From Trichomonas tenax (lineage: Eukaryota; Parabasalia; Trichomonadida; Trichomonadidae): a DNA stretch of 64,000 nucleotides. Below, in pieces: positions 53,577-62,822 of this stretch; position 1 is the first letter of the stretch; each line of letters begins with the position of its first letter. The notes below the pieces were generated by a model that did not search any database, had not been told where the DNA came from, and was given only the letters and a program-made list of their open reading frames with translations. The DNA lies in assembly GCA_023091735.1 (NCBI GenBank), contig JALKBU010000112.1:16933-80932 (forward strand). The letters run 5' to 3'. The position numbers were made by a program, and so were the translations under genes.

Positions 53577-53839
53577 TACAATGTTTTGTTTCTCCTAAAA
53601 ACAAACAGATTAATCAAGACAATATAAATCGTGTTTGATGATAAATTGGTTTAATTTTGCACTCTTATTGATGGTATATATAGAACGATATGTTAACTGC
53701 TTGCTGTTGGCATGAAAATGATAAAATTCATAAAGCATTGCCAAACTTTTCATTCACACCAAAAAAGTTTACATCAGAAATTAAGGTTAAAATTTGTCAA
53801 TATTGATGATACACTTTCAAATTTTAGATGATAAATAAA

Positions 53840-53960
53840 AATGAACCCTTTTTTAATTTTTCGCCCCCTATTAAAATGATTTTCTGACAAATGTCAAAAC
53901 GAATCCCTTTTTTTAATTTTTCATCCCCTGAAAAATGAAATCAATGACAAAATTTTTTCC
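53840..53960. repeat. About 59-bp two-copy tandem repeat upstream of Vps18
   Basis: The unit GAACCCTTTTTTAATTTTTCGCCCC at about 53843 recurs near 53901 as GAATCCCTTTTTTTAATTTTTCATCCCC. Both are followed by a run ending in AAAATGA. They lie 80-200 bp before the Vps18 start and may be promoter sequence. Confidence 0.5.
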
Positions 53961-54037
53961 AAACGAAAAACACTGTTTTTCAGGTACTCTGTGATGAGGA
54001 GGTTCTATATTTTCAGTGATTTCGGTATTTAATTTTA

Positions 54038-56371
54038 ATGAATGTTCCTCAGCAAAATTTCGATTTTTCAGACATCGCAGAGTTCTCTCTGAGGTACAGC
54101 TTCCTCAAAGTCAGATGCTGGAACCTCTGGGCGACGACACTCGACAAGAAACTGCTTTTTGCGAAGATGTATACTTATGATCGACCTAAATTAACAATAA
54201 TTAATGGCATTACTAATGTTGAGTCTATATTTGTGTCTCCTGATGGCGAATACTGCCTCTGTAAGGTCAATACTGCAGTTTATTACATATCTGCGTTGAA
54301 ATTAGAACCATATCACATTCATTTGACCGATTCAAACCCAATAAACGCTGTTTCATGGCTGAAGAAGGGTGAAACTACGACTTTATTCTTAATGACAACA
54401 GGAGATTCGCTTTATGTTGTAAATGTTTCAATGAGCAATGCCCAGACACAAGTTATTCCTATGACTAAAGTCATCAAAAAGATTCACGAAAAACCAGTCG
54501 GTTTACTTGTTTTAAATCTTCCGAAAGTTGATAAAATTGGAATGATTATCATTACAGCAACTCAAATTGTTCCATTCATATTAGACCACAACTACATATT
54601 CGAACACACTAAAAATCAACGAACATTTAACATTCCTCGACTAAGAAATGACGTTGCTAACCCATTGGTTACAGAAGGAAACATGATTGGCGTGTGGGTC
54701 ACTAATGTACAGATATTTGGATTCATTTTGAATGAAAATGCGATGAAACCAGGAGATATTATATCGAACCAATTTTTCATCAACATTCCTGCAAATACGA
54801 TTTGGTATACAATCAACGATGGTCTTGTTTTTACAATGGACATGAATATCCGCATTTATTACCACTATGACTCGATTTTGTACGAAATTTCAAATATTCC
54901 GATCGATATGCCATCAATCATTGCAGATATTGATCCTCAGACGAAAGATATTTATTTAGTGCGTCAAAATGGTGTCACACGTTATTCTTTTCCTGGATCC
55001 AATCATACTTCTGAATCTTTCTTCAATATGTTATATTCGAAATCTTTTGATCTTCAAAACATTAAACTCTCTTTACACTTATTCAAGCATTCGCACAAAT
55101 CTCTTCAAAGCCATTTATCGCATTATAACAATGTTCAAAGTATCGAAATTCTTCAATATCTCATCTCAGACTTGCAATCGAGCAACAATATTGCTATATC
55201 CGCTCAAAAACTAATTGCAAGTATGGCCTACAGATGTTTAGAGTTTGCTATTCGTGCTTATGCGGAAGATAAATATGAAGACTCTGAAAAAATCATTAAT
55301 TCGTTGCTCCAAAACCAGTTCATCAACAGAGCAAGTATCAAAGATCTCTGCATCCAATACGGAGTTATCGATTTTGCATTCAGCTTCATGACATGGACAG
55401 AAAAGCTTGATCTGTGGTATTCGAGAGGTGAATACTCTAATGTCATAGATAATCTTGATAAAATCACGGATGTCGATCTCATTACTGATTATGCTACAAG
55501 TTTGTTAAACTATGATGTAGAAAAGGTCAAGAATGTCATTCAGAATATGAAGAAATGGGATAATAAGAAACTTTGCATTATTTTGTCATCGCCAATATTT
55601 GAAGATATCATCGCCAATGCTCCTATCGAAAAGATTTGTATAGAAACTCTTAGATATTTATATGCAGAATATAATGCTAAGAGAGGAAATTTGGAATTTT
55701 TGCAACATCGCGCATTCAGTAAAGAACTTAAGAATACCGTTATTCGATCATTATCAGCACAAAAGAGGTACAAAGAACTCTCCGATGGACTTTTCCATGC
55801 AAATCAATATACTGATAGTGTTTTGGCAGCAAGTCAATCAAGCATCGATGATTGCGTCAATGCAATTATCAGAATTCCAGAAAGAGGAAGAATAAGACAA
55901 AAGGTTCTTCAAGCTGTGTTAAGTACAATTAGCAGGGATGATGCTAACGCTGTTTGCATGAAATTGCTTACAAAGAATTGTCTCGATCAGACGATCGCAT
56001 TAGAATATTTGCCAGATAACTCTAAAGTCAGCGATTTGACAATATCGATGCAAAAATACATTACAAGGAACTACAACGATGCTGCAGGTATTAAAAACGA
56101 GTCAAATATTACAAAGAAGTTGATCGAACGTGCGAAATCCCTTAATTCTAAACCGCACATCAACTGCGAAGTCTCTCGGTTTGAAATGTGTCCAATATGT
56201 AAGACATCTCTAACTAGTAAGCCATTCCTTATCTTCCCATGTGGTCACAAGTTCCACAAAGACTGCCTCACTGTCCGGGAGTGTTTCGAATGTGGAATGC
56301 CAGCAATCAATAACATTGATAAAGATTTTAGTGGAAATTTGTCTAAGTGGGCAATGATATTGGACAAATAA
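54038..56371 (+). CDS. VPS18: Vps18 homologue (HOPS/CORVET core subunit)
   Basis: 777 residues. The N-terminal 330 residues are strand-rich with propeller-like repeats (VSPDGEYCLCKV and VYYISALKL). Residues 350-690 are helical (clathrin-heavy-chain-repeat type: LYAEYNAKRGNLEFL, VLQAVLSTISRDDA). The C-terminus has a RING domain, MCPICKTSLTSKPFLIFPCGHKFHKDC followed by CFECG; the FPCGHxFHxDCL segment is characteristic of Vps18/Pep3. The protein is shorter than animal Vps18 (about 970). It tethers membranes in late endosome/lysosome fusion, alongside Vps11, 16 and 33. The VPS9-domain gene at 23467 may work in the same route, though the genes are not linked closely. Start chosen as the first ATG after the upstream repeat. 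Confidence 0.85.
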   Translation: MNVPQQNFDFSDIAEFSLRYSFLKVRCWNLWATTLDKKLLFAKMYTYDRPKLTIINGITNVESIFVSPDGEYCLCKVNTAVYYISALKLEPYHIHLTDSNPINAVSWLKKGETTTLFLMTTGDSLYVVNVSMSNAQTQVIPMTKVIKKIHEKPVGLLVLNLPKVDKIGMIIITATQIVPFILDHNYIFEHTKNQRTFNIPRLRNDVANPLVTEGNMIGVWVTNVQIFGFILNENAMKPGDIISNQFFINIPANTIWYTINDGLVFTMDMNIRIYYHYDSILYEISNIPIDMPSIIADIDPQTKDIYLVRQNGVTRYSFPGSNHTSESFFNMLYSKSFDLQNIKLSLHLFKHSHKSLQSHLSHYNNVQSIEILQYLISDLQSSNNIAISAQKLIASMAYRCLEFAIRAYAEDKYEDSEKIINSLLQNQFINRASIKDLCIQYGVIDFAFSFMTWTEKLDLWYSRGEYSNVIDNLDKITDVDLITDYATSLLNYDVEKVKNVIQNMKKWDNKKLCIILSSPIFEDIIANAPIEKICIETLRYLYAEYNAKRGNLEFLQHRAFSKELKNTVIRSLSAQKRYKELSDGLFHANQYTDSVLAASQSSIDDCVNAIIRIPERGRIRQKVLQAVLSTISRDDANAVCMKLLTKNCLDQTIALEYLPDNSKVSDLTISMQKYITRNYNDAAGIKNESNITKKLIERAKSLNSKPHINCEVSRFEMCPICKTSLTSKPFLIFPCGHKFHKDCLTVRECFECGMPAINNIDKDFSGNLSKWAMILDK

Positions 56372-56594
56372 TATATTATGATCTATCTTGTAATAAAATG
56401 TATTTAGTTATTTTAACAAACAACCAATTTATAATTTCCTCATGATAAATATATGGAATGAATGCTTTGCAATTAGTGAAAATTTATCATTAAAAATGTG
56501 TTTGGATATTTCTAAATTTTTCTTGGGTAATTCATTATAACAATTTCCTGTAGAAAAAAGTGAAAATGTAAGATCAATTGTCAGCGATAGTGTC
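56372..56594. other. Noncoding spacer
   Basis: 3' flank of Vps18; nothing recognised. Confidence 0.35.
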
Positions 56595-57380
56595 GACCTA
56601 ACTACACAGTTTCCGCTGACACCAATAGTTATTAATGTAACAATTTTCTATGGTTGAGCCTCCATAATCGCCATGCATGAAATTTTTGTATGACACAATA
56701 TTATCCACAAAATTGATGTTGTTAACTGTTGGGACAGGTGTGATTATGCTGAATATCCACATGAATCCTTTGATTGATATTACATTACAGTATCTGAAAG
56801 TCAAATATGTTGCACTCATAAATGGTCCTGCAAAAGTCAATATTTCTCTTCTTCCTGTGTTCTTTGCTATCAGGGAATAATTTAAAAACCATTTGATGTA
56901 AAATAAGCATACAAAACATCTTCAGAGCTACAGTAAGAAATGTTACTCGAAGCTATAGCAATTGCTCCACTGTTGAAATACACTCCGGCCATATCAGATA
57001 TACCACCTAAATTAAAAGATGTCCTTGAAACCGATGAAGATATAAATTTATTTTGGCCATATTGACTGACATTGACTCTGCAGTGTGATCCATACTTTTC
57101 GTTGTAAAATGATCTGTAACTGCAGATTCGATTCTGAACGCATGAAAGCCCAGATCTGAAAAGAATAGAACCTCATTCATTTGTGTTTTGACAGCCAGAA
57201 AAATTGAATCTTCTGCAAGTAAAACAGATGTCATGTAAGATTTTTCGAATGCAATAGCACCTTTAGTAGTCAGGTTAGTAAAATTACAAAAAGAAACAAA
57301 GTAACTTGATGAACCACCTTGAAGAAGTGTAGTTTTTGATTTGTAGTTTGTTGCAGGAGATCCAGTAAAGAAATTTGTCT
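56595..57380 (-). pseudogene. Broken surface-protein fragment (beta-helix-like)
   Basis: On the minus strand, two frames carry pieces of a Cys/Ser/Asn-rich, repeat-like protein. From about 57230 to 56880 one frame reads NFSGCQNTN, SILFRSGLSCVQNRICSY, YGSHCRVNVSQYGQ, SVSRTSFNLGGISDMAGVYF and NSGAIAIASSNISYCSSEDVLY. From 56840 to 56598 another reads TYLTFRYCNVISIKGFMW and ENCYINNYW. The composition and spacing resemble the remnant at 46230-47802. No start codon and several stops. It lies tail-to-tail with the Vps18 gene. Confidence 0.5.
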
Positions 57381-58284
57381 ATGCCTCAGAGATTTTACTG
57401 TTGGAAACTGTATGAAAATGAAGAACCTGAATTTTTTCTATATGGCCATACCCCTTTTTTAAAAAGGAAATCCCTTTAATATAAAACGACGAAAGCATAC
57501 AAAAGTATAATAGACAATTCGATCTGATGGCTGTAAATTTTACATACTCTCATTTTTCAATACTTCTTTACAATAAAATTTCAATGTAGCATCAGAATTT
57601 TGTGGTTGAAACTGTACAATCCCAAAAGTTTTTCAAACTCGACTAATTGACTTTTTTTCGAAGCAAAACATAATCAGAAGATATGCTTAGGAATGGAGGG
57701 AGTCGATAACCTGAAATTAAATAAAAATATTCATCAGTTTCTTCTTTTTCCACTCCATGCAAGTTGAACAATCCGATAGTTACTTGCAGTTCATTGCATT
57801 ATTATTTTACTTAGTTTTATTTTTATTTGAAGGCAATCACAAATTTTGTTCCTATAAGATATCATTTGGCAACAATAATGGATATATTATCTAATATAGG
57901 CTATGTATTTTGTGGCCAAAATAGTAAAATCATATTATTCAATACACTGTTGTGGAAATTTAAATTAAACAATATAATGCTATAAAAACGCAACTGGAGA
58001 GCGTTATTCTTGTCCAGCACAATGCTTGAGTACATTACGCTTTACTCCCTTGAGTGTTTCAGTTCAAAAACAAAAAGATTTCTATCCGACAGTTTGTTTT
58101 TGTCAAAATTTGTCGGTTTACTTGACAGAACAGTCATGTAAAATTGTAAAAATTTCATAAAAATTGATGATTTGGAATTTCTATAACATGGAAACTCTAA
58201 ATCCGAAAGAAAACCGTCAGAAATAACAGTAAAAAAGAAAAATGGCCGGACACCTTAGTTTTTACAAAAACCGGCGATAAATAG
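57381..58284. other. Noncoding stretch before FKBP gene
   Basis: AT-rich; no gene. It ends with the initiator-like motif of the FKBP gene. Confidence 0.35.
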
Positions 58285-58291
58285 TCACTTC
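58285..58291 (+). promoter_or_regulatory. Initiator-like TCACTTC
   Basis: It lies 8 bases before the ATG at 58300 and matches the trichomonad initiator pattern. Confidence 0.6.
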
Positions 58292-58299
58292 AATTAAAT

Positions 58300-59115
58300 A
58301 TGACCGATCCAATCGATGTCACAGGAAATGGTGACTTGCTCAAGTACGTCATCAGGGAGGGCACAGGCAAGCAGGCCAAGAAGGGAGATAAGTGCTCAGT
58401 CCACTACGTCGGCACATTAGAATCAGATGGCTCCAAGTTCGATAGCTCAAGAGATCGTGATGAGCCATTCGAGTTCACAATCGGACAAGGCGTCATCGAA
58501 GGCTGGTCCCTTGGTGTTGCAACAATGAAGGAAGGCGAACTTTCTAAGTTCGTTATCAAGTCTAACCTTGGTTACGGTGCTGCTGGCTCCCCACCAAAGA
58601 TTCCAGGAGGTGCTACACTTTTCTTCGAGATTGAACTCCTCGAAGTTGTCGTTGAGAAGACAAAGGAAGAAATCATCGCTGAAGCTAACGCTCTCTGTGA
58701 GGAAGCTAACCAGAAGTTCCGTGCTGGTGACTTCAAGGCTGCTGGATCCGCTTACCACAGCGCCCTCCACAAAGTCATGAAACATTACGGCGATGATATC
58801 GATCAGCTCAAGGTCAAGTTCAACTGCAATCTTTCTCTCGTTCACGCTAAGCTCAACGAGTGGGGTGAGTGCCTTCACCACGCTGAGAGCGCTCTCCAGA
58901 CAGAAGAGAACAATCTCAAGGCTCTTCTCCGTAAGTTAGAGGCTGAAATCAAGCTTGACCGCCTCAACGAAGCTAAGGAGACACTCAAGAAGGGCTTAAC
59001 AGCTTCCAAGAATGACAAAGTCTTCGTTGCAATGGGCGAGAAGATCAAGGAAGCTGAGAAGGCTGCTGCCAAGGTCCAGGATAACATCTTCGCCAAGATG
59101 ATGGGCAAGAAGTAA
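58300..59115 (+). CDS. FKBP-type peptidyl-prolyl isomerase with TPR region
   Basis: 271 residues. Residues 15-118 are one complete FKBP domain: VHYVGTLESDGSKFDSSRDR, FTIGQGVIEGWS, and GYGAAGSPPKIPGGATLFFEIELL, with the conserved Tyr, Phe, Asp, Ile and Trp of the active site in place. Residues 130-235 are helical with tetratricopeptide spacing (ALCEEANQKFRAGDFKAAGSAYHSAL; CLHHAESALQTEENNLKALLRKLEAE), suggesting Hsp90 binding as in FKBP51/52 and plant ROF1, but with a single isomerase domain. A short Lys-rich end follows. Third-position C content is high, typical of strongly expressed genes here. Confidence 0.95.
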   Translation: MTDPIDVTGNGDLLKYVIREGTGKQAKKGDKCSVHYVGTLESDGSKFDSSRDRDEPFEFTIGQGVIEGWSLGVATMKEGELSKFVIKSNLGYGAAGSPPKIPGGATLFFEIELLEVVVEKTKEEIIAEANALCEEANQKFRAGDFKAAGSAYHSALHKVMKHYGDDIDQLKVKFNCNLSLVHAKLNEWGECLHHAESALQTEENNLKALLRKLEAEIKLDRLNEAKETLKKGLTASKNDKVFVAMGEKIKEAEKAAAKVQDNIFAKMMGKK

Positions 59116-60178
59116 GTGAGATGTTAATAAAAATAAATATAAATCTATAAACTATGGAATTTACACTACAAATCTTTTTTGGTTCCTTAAATAATAAAAT
59201 TCATAAGCAATTAAAAGCTTAAATTCAAATAATATATCTATCGATATAAATATTCTGGTTTTTAAGAGCATGAATTGTAGTAAATTAGTGTACATATTTC
59301 AGACGATATGAATTTAGCAATGAAATTTTAAATAATCATAAAAATAATTCGAACTTTTAAAAATTAAGTTTATGTACCTTTTGTATGATGTAAAAACACT
59401 CAAATGCCTGTGTTTTGGATGAGAATCATAGTTAAAGCCTTCAATCTTATGATTTTTTAATTGCATAAAAATAATATCAAACGTTATATACTTATTTTAA
59501 GGATTTGAAGCGCCATAATTTTGAATAATATAAATTGCGAGAATATGATTGATCAGTTAATTTTAAAATTGTGAAAATAATTTTTCAAAAACTTGGCTTT
59601 TGTTGTGCACAACTTAAAGCCCAATGATAAGATTCGATGGTTGGATATATTTTCACTTCCTGGATGCTGGTTCACCAAAAAAGATCAAATGCCCAATAAG
59701 AGATTAAACAAATAATGAAGTTATTTTTACCTATTTCCCTTTGTTTCGACAAAGCTTAGAGATTTATGATAATGGTGATGGATAATCTCAAAGAAGTAAT
59801 GGTCTCGAAATTTTCAACAGAAATAAAAAAATATTATAAATATCATATAAATGTGTTGATTATACAACGAAATAAATATATTCAAAACATGATCGGCAGT
59901 TAAAACAAAATTTATTTTTCTTTCAAACCATGATTTTTGATTATTTAACACATCATAGAGTCCAAAAATAACAAAATTAAATTGTTGAGTTTTAAATTAT
60001 TTTTTTATGTCACATGTGTTTATTGCATGATTCTGAGATGTTTTCACTGAATAAATATTTACATAAAATAATCGTTAAGTTATTAAAAACTAAAAAGGGA
60101 AATAAAAACTGTTTAATGTTATGGTGACAGACGAAAAAATATAAGATTTAAGTTTTATAAAGTTTTATGCGAGAATAA
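59116..60178. other. Noncoding stretch
   Basis: 1.06 kb, AT-rich; no gene. It ends in the initiator-like motifs of the C2-domain gene. Confidence 0.4.
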
Positions 60179-60190
60179 TCACTTCACTTC
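60179..60190 (+). promoter_or_regulatory. Doubled initiator-like TCACTTCACTTC
   Basis: Two overlapping TCACTTC motifs (60179 and 60184) lie 3-14 bases before the ATG at 60193. Confidence 0.55.
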
Positions 60191-60192
60191 GG

Positions 60193-61062
60193 ATGTTCCA
60201 TTTCCGCATTATCAGTTGCAAAGACCTCCCAATCAAAGACGCTAATGGCAAAATCGACTCCTACGTCGTCATCGAGACAAAGGGAAAGGATCAAAAGCCG
60301 AGGCCTGGAGGCAAGACAAAAGTTGTCGAAAATAACTTAAACCCAGTTTACCCAGAACAGGTTTTCGATATCCCATCCGATGACTGCTACACAATCAAGT
60401 TCACAGTTATGGACGAGGATCCACTGAGGGACGACACTGCTTGCTGGATCAAGATCAAAGTTCTTTCACTCATGACAAAGCTCGGTGATAAGCTTACAAA
60501 GGAAATGATCCTCAAGAACCCAGAGAACCATCCAAACTGCCATCCAACGATCACATTCATGGTTACACTCGATGGTGAACTTCAGGCTGACCACCCAGCT
60601 AAGAAGGCTCCAGCTCCTGCCCCAGCTCCAGCTCCAAAGGCTGAAAAGATCACAGTCGAGCAGGTTCCAGACCACAACAAGTACCTCTTCAACATCCTCG
60701 TTATCTCTCCAGAGAACAAGAAGTACTACTTCTCTGAGATGGAGAAGACACCAGCCTTCGTCACAAAGGATGGCGACAAGTACACAATCGACCCAGAAGG
60801 CCAGGGCAACTTACTCATGGTCCCAGTCTTCCGCACACAGAGAGAATTCAAGAAGACAACACTCCAGGTTAAGTGCAATGATGTCACACTTAAGCAGGAG
60901 CTCAAGTACCGTGGTGAGTGGCTCGTCAACCAGGCTTTCAACTGCCAGACAAAGGAAGTTAAGCAATTCAAGCCAGTTCATCGTAACAACCACGAGGTCC
61001 CGAAGTGGATCGGACTCCTTCCAGAGGAGCTTATTCCAAAGGGCGAATACACAGAGTTCTAA
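60193..61062 (+). CDS. C2-domain protein with Pro-Ala hinge
   Basis: 289 residues. The first 130 residues form a C2 domain: MFHFRIISCKDLPIKDANGKIDSYVVIE at the start, a TKVVENNLNPVYPEQVF strand and a VMDEDPLRDD loop. The Asp residues at the usual calcium positions (D18, D24 and the D-E-D loop) are present. A hinge of Pro-Ala repeats (PAPAPAPAPK) leads to a second, beta-rich domain of about 120 residues that I do not recognise. The likely role is calcium-dependent membrane association in trafficking or signalling. High third-position C suggests strong expression. A tandem pair of initiator-like motifs lies just upstream. Confidence 0.85.
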   Translation: MFHFRIISCKDLPIKDANGKIDSYVVIETKGKDQKPRPGGKTKVVENNLNPVYPEQVFDIPSDDCYTIKFTVMDEDPLRDDTACWIKIKVLSLMTKLGDKLTKEMILKNPENHPNCHPTITFMVTLDGELQADHPAKKAPAPAPAPAPKAEKITVEQVPDHNKYLFNILVISPENKKYYFSEMEKTPAFVTKDGDKYTIDPEGQGNLLMVPVFRTQREFKKTTLQVKCNDVTLKQELKYRGEWLVNQAFNCQTKEVKQFKPVHRNNHEVPKWIGLLPEELIPKGEYTEF

Positions 61063-61682
61063 ATTATTTTCGATTCCTCTTTTTTAAAGTTTGCTGATTT
61101 TTTCATTATTTTATCGTTTTCGCACTTTTTGTATAAACAAAAGGTTGTAACTTCACTTCTCTATTAATTTGTTTTGATTATCACTTGAACTATCATTGTT
61201 CCGTTAATAAAATTGAATTTGGTAGTTTTACAACTAATCGGAAATATCGATTATCTATCGATTGATAACTACATATTCGCTTTTTCTTTTTTGGCATTAT
61301 TTTTTCATATTATGAAATTGTAACTATTTTATGTATTTTTCAGTTTTCTCAACAATTTCATCAGCGATAACCATATCAAACTAAATGGTTAGATATTATT
61401 TCTTGTATAGATAAAAATTATGCGAAAATTTCTACAAATAAATTAATTTGAACAACAAATTTTTGATTTTGAACACACAATAAAGTCCTTTTTGGACTTT
61501 TGCCTTTATAATATAAGTTCTAGTGGGTGTTTGTATGATGCTTCACGTCTAAATTTTGGTTAACTCGTGGCCTCGAGCGAAAATTATCCCGGTAGAGTCA
61601 ATAAACAGTATTAAGCCAAAATTTTGGGTAAAAACGGGATGCTTAGGTAATAAAAAAAAGTTTAATATAGAATTCGCACAAC
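61063..61682. other. Convergent intergenic region
   Basis: 620 bp between the 3' ends of the C2 and glucokinase genes. AT-rich; nothing recognised. Confidence 0.35.
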
Positions 61683-62810
61683 TTATTCAGACTTGTTGGC
61701 AATAGCATGAGCCATGTAGTCTGTTCCGAGGATATTGAAGTTGAGGATGGTCTTCTGAGAGTAGACACGGATGCCATTCATCCAGTCTGGGCGGATGAAC
61801 TCGTAGAACTCCTCTTCGAGGTCTTTAGCGATGGACATGACGAACTGGTGGTTCTTGACCTGGTTGTCGAGTGAAAGGACGCACGACTCGCAGGAGAGTG
61901 ATGTGGCGATGGCCTTAGCAGCACGGAGATAGAAGATGTAGTGAGCGCGGAGGGCGTTGTAGCAGTCCTTCTCACCAGCAACAGCACGCTTAGCAACATC
62001 ACCAGCATCGATGTCGTCGAGGGAAAGAAGCTCACCTGTTAACTTCTTGTGGTAGAACTGGTAAGCGAGCTTGAGGCCACGGCCAGAGCAGATATCTTCG
62101 TACTCTGGGTCGAGCTTGCCGCCGTAGTAGTGGTTGGAGATGTGTTGGATGAGTTCTTGCTCGTCCTGGAAGTATTTGTGCTTCTCCATGTTTGGAGCGA
62201 TTTGGACATGTCCGAGCTCAGATGGGAGAACTAATGGGACCTTAAGAAGTGGTGTGCGTGTAACGAGAGCAGCACCGAGGCCAGAACCCATAGCAAGGAC
62301 AGCTGTGCGTCCTTTAGCAAGAATTGGGCCTGTTGGGGCCTTGTCAGCGAACAACTGGACGAAATTCTCTTCGAGGATGTGAGCTTCGTGAGCAGCGATG
62401 ACACCGTAAGCGCCAGCCTCAAGATCGTTGAGGAAGAATGAGCGATCCTTCGGGAAGAGGCCCTTTGGAAGCTGATTGATAGAGAGTGTTCTCTCTTCGA
62501 CTGAGCCAACCCAGTTTGTAAGAATAACTGAGTTATTCTTGATTGGTCCAGCGACAGCGATTGCGGCGCCGAGGCAGACGAATGTTGGTTCGACTTTCTG
62601 GATCTTTGCCTGGAGATCGTTAAGGACAGCGAGGAGATCCTTTGTTGTCTGTGCCTTAGCGTGGCCAAGGTCGACGTAGCGGGATGGATCCTTGAAATCA
62701 GAAAGTCTGACACGAAGACCAGAGCCACCAACATCGCAGCCGAGGCAGATTGGAACTGTTGGGCCCTGCTTCCAGTCGTGGATTGGTTGGATTGCTTCAA
62801 TAGAGAACAT
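61683..62810 (-). CDS. Glucokinase (bacterial Glk/ROK-like type)
   Basis: 375 residues from the ATG at 62810; an upstream in-frame extension would need TTG. ATP-binding phosphate motif CLGCDVGGSGLRVRLSDF, then FLNDLEAGAYGV (catalytic Asp in N-D), AVLAMGSGLGAALV (second phosphate loop), SELGHVQ, and ICSGRGLKLA. It phosphorylates glucose with ATP as the first step of glycolysis. Trichomonads are known to use a bacterial-type glucokinase. The coding is rich in C-ending codons, as expected of a strongly expressed gene. TCATTT lies about 8 bases before the start on the minus strand. Confidence 0.93.
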   Translation of the reverse strand: MFSIEAIQPIHDWKQGPTVPICLGCDVGGSGLRVRLSDFKDPSRYVDLGHAKAQTTKDLLAVLNDLQAKIQKVEPTFVCLGAAIAVAGPIKNNSVILTNWVGSVEERTLSINQLPKGLFPKDRSFFLNDLEAGAYGVIAAHEAHILEENFVQLFADKAPTGPILAKGRTAVLAMGSGLGAALVTRTPLLKVPLVLPSELGHVQIAPNMEKHKYFQDEQELIQHISNHYYGGKLDPEYEDICSGRGLKLAYQFYHKKLTGELLSLDDIDAGDVAKRAVAGEKDCYNALRAHYIFYLRAAKAIATSLSCESCVLSLDNQVKNHQFVMSIAKDLEEEFYEFIRPDWMNGIRVYSQKTILNFNILGTDYMAHAIANKSE

Positions 62811-62814
62811 TCCT

Positions 62815-62822
62815 AAAAATGA
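62815..62822 (-). promoter_or_regulatory. Initiator-like TCATTTTT for glucokinase
   Basis: On the minus strand this reads TCATTTTT, 4 bases before AATG at 62810. It favours 62810 as the start. Confidence 0.5.

Noticed and set aside
62134..62800. Frames antisense to and in alternative frames of glucokinase
   Set aside because: Shadows of a strongly codon-biased gene; no domain.
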